Assembly (NCBI GenBank): GCA_038503035.1
Contig: JAVSML010001158.1
Location: 260,565-324,564 of the forward strand
Direction: 5' to 3'
Length of the DNA: 64,000 nucleotides
Source of the DNA: Crocodylus rhombifer
Taxonomy: Eukaryota > Chordata > Crocodylia > Crocodylidae
Position numbers and translations under genes: made by a program
In this document: positions 60,729 to 64,000 of the stretch, one piece after another
Position numbering within the stretch: position 1 is the stretch's first letter
Layout: each line of letters starts with the position of its first letter
Notes under the pieces: model-generated
What the model was told of the DNA's origin: nothing
The model's input: the letters and a program-made list of their open reading frames with translations, nothing else
Databases searched by the model: none

Positions 60729-62029
60729 TGTGAGGGAGTGGGGCCTAGGTGCGGCCATGAACTCCCTAGTGCCCCCGTACCGTCACTTAAGGTGGACTCA
60801 GCACCCTCTGTTTCTCGCCTGCCACGTCTTTGATGGTAATAAGTCTAGATGGGAGGCTGCCTTTATCCCCCTGGTGAACGGTGTGAGTGTTCCTACCCCT
60901 ACTCCATATGGGGTGCCTCGGCGTCCTGTGCCTTAAGGGCTATGCGTGACTCCTACCTCCCCTTTAGCACGCCCCAAGCCTCACAGCTGATCTCTGGATG
61001 TTGTTTGGCCCCTTGCCCTCTGGTGCCCTCTCTGGTGCCCCTGGGCCTATCACGCCCTGGTGCTCCTTTCTGGCACCCCTGGGCTTACTACACTCTTGGC
61101 ACCCCGAGGCTGTCCCGCCCAGGCGCCCCTCACTAGAACTTCTGTTGTTACCGGCACCCCTGAGGCTGGCATGTGGCCGCCGCCCTGTTACCAGCATCCC
61201 TGAGGCTGTTGCGCCCTTGGGCTACCACTCAGCCCGCTGCCCCACTCTGGGGCCTATGCCACGCTTTTCACGGCTGCTGCCCCCTTCTGGGCCTATGTTG
61301 CGCTCTTCGCACCCACTGACCGCTTCCGGGACCTAAGCCGCGCCTCACGTGCCCTTCTGCCCGCTTCTGAGGCCTAAGCCGTGCCCCACGTGCCCTGCTG
61401 TCCCTCTCTGGGGCCTATGCCGCGGTCCACGTGCCCGTTGCCCTCCCTAGGGCCTGTGCCACGCCTCTTGCACCCACTGCCCCCTTCCAGGGCCTTTGCC
61501 GCGCTTCCCACACTGGGGCTACAACCCCCACTCACTGAGCGCCTCTCCAACACTTGTCTGCTGTGCCGACTGCATCACACACTCTGTGGCCCCCGCTGGG
61601 CACCAGGAGCCCCCAAGCTACTGAGGCGCTCCTGTGAGGCCTCCTCATGCCCCTACAGCCTCACTCAGTCCTCCAGTGTAACCATAACAAGCCGTGAGCC
61701 ACACGGCTACAACACAAGCAAAAAGCCCACCGGCTTATAACACAAACCACACGCAACGCTGGCTCTCACCAATACGTCTGTCTGGGCGCTCTCTCTCTCT
61801 CCCCCGCATCATTGCAGCCAGTCAGACCACCACCATTGACTCTGCTGCTCAGCTCTCCCACAGAGCTGCAGCTCCTGCAGCTGCCAGAGGGGAACTGCTG
61901 CTAGGCCCCGGCCTGAGCTGTTATAAAGGCCCCGGCCCTGCCCCCTTCCGGTCACCTGACCGGCTGGTTGCCATAGCAACCCGCAGCTGCACTGCCCTGC
62001 TGATTGACATCTCACCTTCCCCTTATCTA
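60729..62029 (+). mobile_element. GC-rich LTR-like insert in the gene 3 penultimate exon
   Basis: Starts TGTGAGGGAG immediately after the exon remnant. It contains about seven degenerate copies of a roughly 41-bp unit (61243-61519, core 'ggggcctatgccgcg'). A TATAAAG box lies at 61922-61928, and the insert runs into the N gap. A TG start and a late TATA box suggest an LTR in plus orientation whose end lies in the gap. No retroviral genes are visible. An ordinary GC-rich repeat is the alternative. Confidence 0.4.
61243..61519. repeat. degenerate tandem repeat, about 41-bp period
   Basis: About seven units, each with a CT(C/T)TGGGGCCTATGCC(A/G)CG-like core followed by a CACGTGCCC-like block. 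Confidence 0.6.
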
Positions 62030-62039
62030 NNNNNNNNNN
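62030..62039. other. assembly gap (10 N)
   Basis: Ten unknown bases. A gap written as 10 N is often of unknown true size. The missing half of the gene 3 exon could lie here. Confidence 0.99.
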
Positions 62040-62345
62040 AAAAGAGAGACGCCTGCACTTTCAAACCCAATCAGAAAACAGAACCATGTAATGTGATGGA
62101 GTGAAATACTACTCTGTTGGAAAACACTGACTGGAGACACCAGGGTCTAATTCCAGCCTGGGCCAGCTTAGTCAGCCAAACAATTTCAGATGGCTCAGTA
62201 GTCCAGGGAGTGCAAGAGGTGGTTGTCAGGATTCACGAAGGACTGGGAATTGACAGGCAGGGGGCATGCCCTGTTATGGGGGTGAGGAGGGAAGTCCTAA
62301 CCCACACAGAGTGCATGAAGGAGGTTGGTGGACCCCAATTCATTA

Positions 62346-63178
62346 CAGTGGCTCATAAGTGTTTGATTTGAAAGGTACAAATAACCAGTGGAAGAGAAAG
62401 ACAATGTCCTCAAAATTCTAGGTTGTTTAGATTCTCTCATCTATATCACATTAAGGAGGAATAGATCAAAATATTATAGACCAAGATGGAGCTATTTTCA
62501 CACTGACTATTTATATACTCCAATCCTACTGCTTCTTCTGAGTGGAAACAGATAGAATAATAATTCAAGCTACATGTCTAGAAAATACTCATATTTTCAT
62601 AGTTTCACATATGTTAGGGGCTGCAAGGGACCTTACAGATCATTGGGTCCAGCCCTCCTGCACATCGGCAGGGAAGACTGCTGATGTCACATGACCCCAG
62701 CAAGGTGGCCGTCTACATGCTTTTTGAAGACTCTGTTGTTAATTCCTGAATTAGAAAGCTCAGATAACATTCTTCTAACATTAATATTTGAGCCTAATCA
62801 TACCAGTTCCAGAAGCATCTGGCCATGGAAAATTTGACATTACCTGCAGTTATTTAGGAAGAGCCTGGAGTGCTGGAATCTGCATTGTGTCTGATTGGAT
62901 TAATTAGATCTTCAAGGAAGAACCTGACATCTGCCTCTGACTACCCTCGTAGAAGATGGGAAGTGCTAATGAAGACAGAGCTTTTTTATGCTTTGCCTGA
63001 GACTGCACAAGAAATTCGTAGCTTGTTAATTTGAGTAGACCTACCCAGATTTTGCTTTGCACTCAGCGCAAAGGCACTTTCATCTTTGACCTAACATTAT
63101 GCAGGCTTGGTCTATGGTTTTAATATCTGTGTTTTGTGATAGCGAATTGAATACTGACTCCAATAAAAAACAGTGTCT
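62346..63178. repeat. segmental duplication unit C (partial)
   Basis: After 62345 the sequence resumes as a diverged copy of about 29.6-30.25 kb (and 56.85-57.47 kb), including a 5'-exon module whose donor CTGCAG|GTAATG ends the exon at 62844. It carries its own CR1 insertion (62600-62743) and ends where another CR1 starts at 63179. Confidence 0.75.
62600..62743 (-). mobile_element. short CR1 3'-end fragment
   Basis: On the minus strand it carries the CR1 3' tail: GGACCCAATGATCTGTAAGG, then TCCCTTGCAGCCCCTAACAT. Absent from units A and B, so inserted into unit C afterwards. Confidence 0.75.
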
Positions 63179-64000
63179 CTGGGCACTAACGATGCAGCCA
63201 GGAGGAGCCCTGAGCGCCTGATGGAGGACTCTGGGGTGCGTGCTGAAGGAGATGGGCACACAGGTGGTTTTCTTTTCTATCCTGCCAGTGAGTGGACGAG
63301 GCAGATGGCATGAAACGTGTATCCTGGAGACCAACTGGCAGCTGCAGGAATGGTGCTTCGAGGAGGGCTTTGGCTTCCTCAGCCATGACCGGCACATCAT
63401 GACGAGAAACATGCTGGGATGGGATGGGGTCCACCTTTCCCCTAAAGGTAAGCGTGTGTTCTCTTCTAGGTTGGCGGACCTCCTTCAGTGGGCTTTAAAC
63501 TAGGCTCGTCGGGGGAAGGGGAAGATGAGGGCGGAGGAAACATCAGACTGCCAGACCAAACAGCACACACAACTACAGCCCAGCCCAGACCAACGAGCGA
63601 AGCGAATAAACAGGTAAGAGATAGGGGCCAGGGTAACGCTGGGACTAGGGGGTCAGTATACATCCACAGGAGGCCTCAAATACCTCTACACAAACGCTCG
63701 TAGTATGGGTAAGAAGCAGGAGGAACTCACCCTCCTGCTGGCTGACACCAGCCCGGACATAGTAGGGATTACGGAAACGTGGTGGGATGAAACGCATGAC
63801 TGGGCAGTGAATGTCAAGGGCTATAGGCTGTACAGGAGGGACAGGATAGGAAAGAGAGGTGGGGGAGTGGCATTCTATATTAAGGAGGAATACACATCCT
63901 CGTCAATTAGCAAGGAGTCAGGGGAGGGGCACTCTGAAGTGCTTTGGGTTAGAGCACAAGGCAGTCGAGGGGAAAGAGACTTAATGGTGGGGGTCTACTA
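63179..64000 (+). mobile_element. CR1 LINE, 5' part, continues past the window
   Basis: End of ORF1 with an esterase-like domain: GTNDAARR at about 63183-63206, then after a frameshift DGVHLSPKGKRVFSSRLADL (about 63425-63483), which hold the block III and catalytic Asp/His motifs of GDSL-type hydrolases. ORF2 begins near 63660 with the endonuclease motif LYTNARSMGKKQEEL and the catalytic-Glu motif GITETWWDETHDW, still open at the window end. The reverse transcriptase would lie beyond 64000. Confidence 0.9.

Larger units (their letters stand above)
43726..62345. repeat. segmental duplication unit B
   Basis: Direct repeat of unit A (20.70-34.50 kb) with extra insertions: about 3.4 kb more Harbinger sequence at 48.8-52.2 kb, a replaced hAT interior at 53.09-54.84 kb and a GC-rich insert at 60.73-62.03 kb. 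It lacks the fold-back MITE of unit A. Confidence 0.9.

Noticed and set aside
61694..62104. 136-codon frame across the N gap
   Set aside because: It runs through unknown bases and GC-rich repeat sequence, so it is not a real coding region.
1..64000. CRISPR array, tRNA, rRNA or bacterial-type operon
   Set aside because: No regularly spaced identical repeats with unique spacers, no cloverleaf-type gene, and no ribosome-binding-site-led gene runs were seen. The tandem repeats present are minisatellites and microsatellites.

Overview
This window looks like vertebrate nuclear DNA, most likely from a crocodilian, with a turtle as the main alternative. The reasons are spliced immune-receptor genes with GT/AG introns, CR1 LINEs, and many hAT, PIF/Harbinger and pogo/Tigger elements and their short non-autonomous derivatives. 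There are no bacterial-style operons. The species call is inference from repeat content only. Most of the sequence is intron, intergenic DNA or transposon.

The genes form a minus-strand cluster of natural-killer-type C-type lectin-like receptors. I reconstructed two open reading frames exon by exon. Gene 1 (CDS 21508 down to 14496, six coding exons, 252 aa) has an ITIM-like cytoplasmic tail, one membrane span, a stalk and a three-exon lectin domain. Gene 2 (CDS 44532 down to 32965, five coding exons, 186 aa) has the same kind of ITIM-like tail exon but a CLEC2/CD69-like body with no stalk exon. A third lectin gene is represented only by an intact last exon (59517-59628) and half of the preceding exon (60695-60728), cut by a GC-rich LTR-like insert that ends at a 10-N assembly gap (62030-62039).

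The region is built by segmental duplication. Unit A (about 20.70-34.50 kb) recurs as unit B (about 43.73-62.34 kb), followed by a fragment of a third unit C (about 62.35-63.18 kb). Each full unit carries, from left to right, the ITIM tail exon, a Harbinger transposon with a nested Tigger-type MITE, hAT elements, tandem promoter/5'-exon modules and the last two lectin-domain exons of the next gene. Each duplication therefore places a new tail exon and promoter upstream of the next lectin body, so gene 2 appears to use the tail exon of unit B. Identity between A and B is patchy: some 1-2 kb blocks are nearly identical and others clearly diverged, which suggests gene conversion.

Layout: 0-5.2 kb, intergenic with old repeats; 5.2-6.4 kb, minus-strand LTR-like element; 6.5-7.85 kb, CR1 3' end; 7.9-12.3 kb, intergenic, with a CA repeat and a 60-bp minisatellite; 12.6-14.2 kb, three MITEs; 14.5-21.5 kb, gene 1; 20.7-34.5 kb, unit A; 33-44.5 kb, gene 2, whose first coding intron holds CR1 and hAT copies; 43.7-62.3 kb, unit B; 63.18-64 kb, the 5' part of a CR1 element running off the window.
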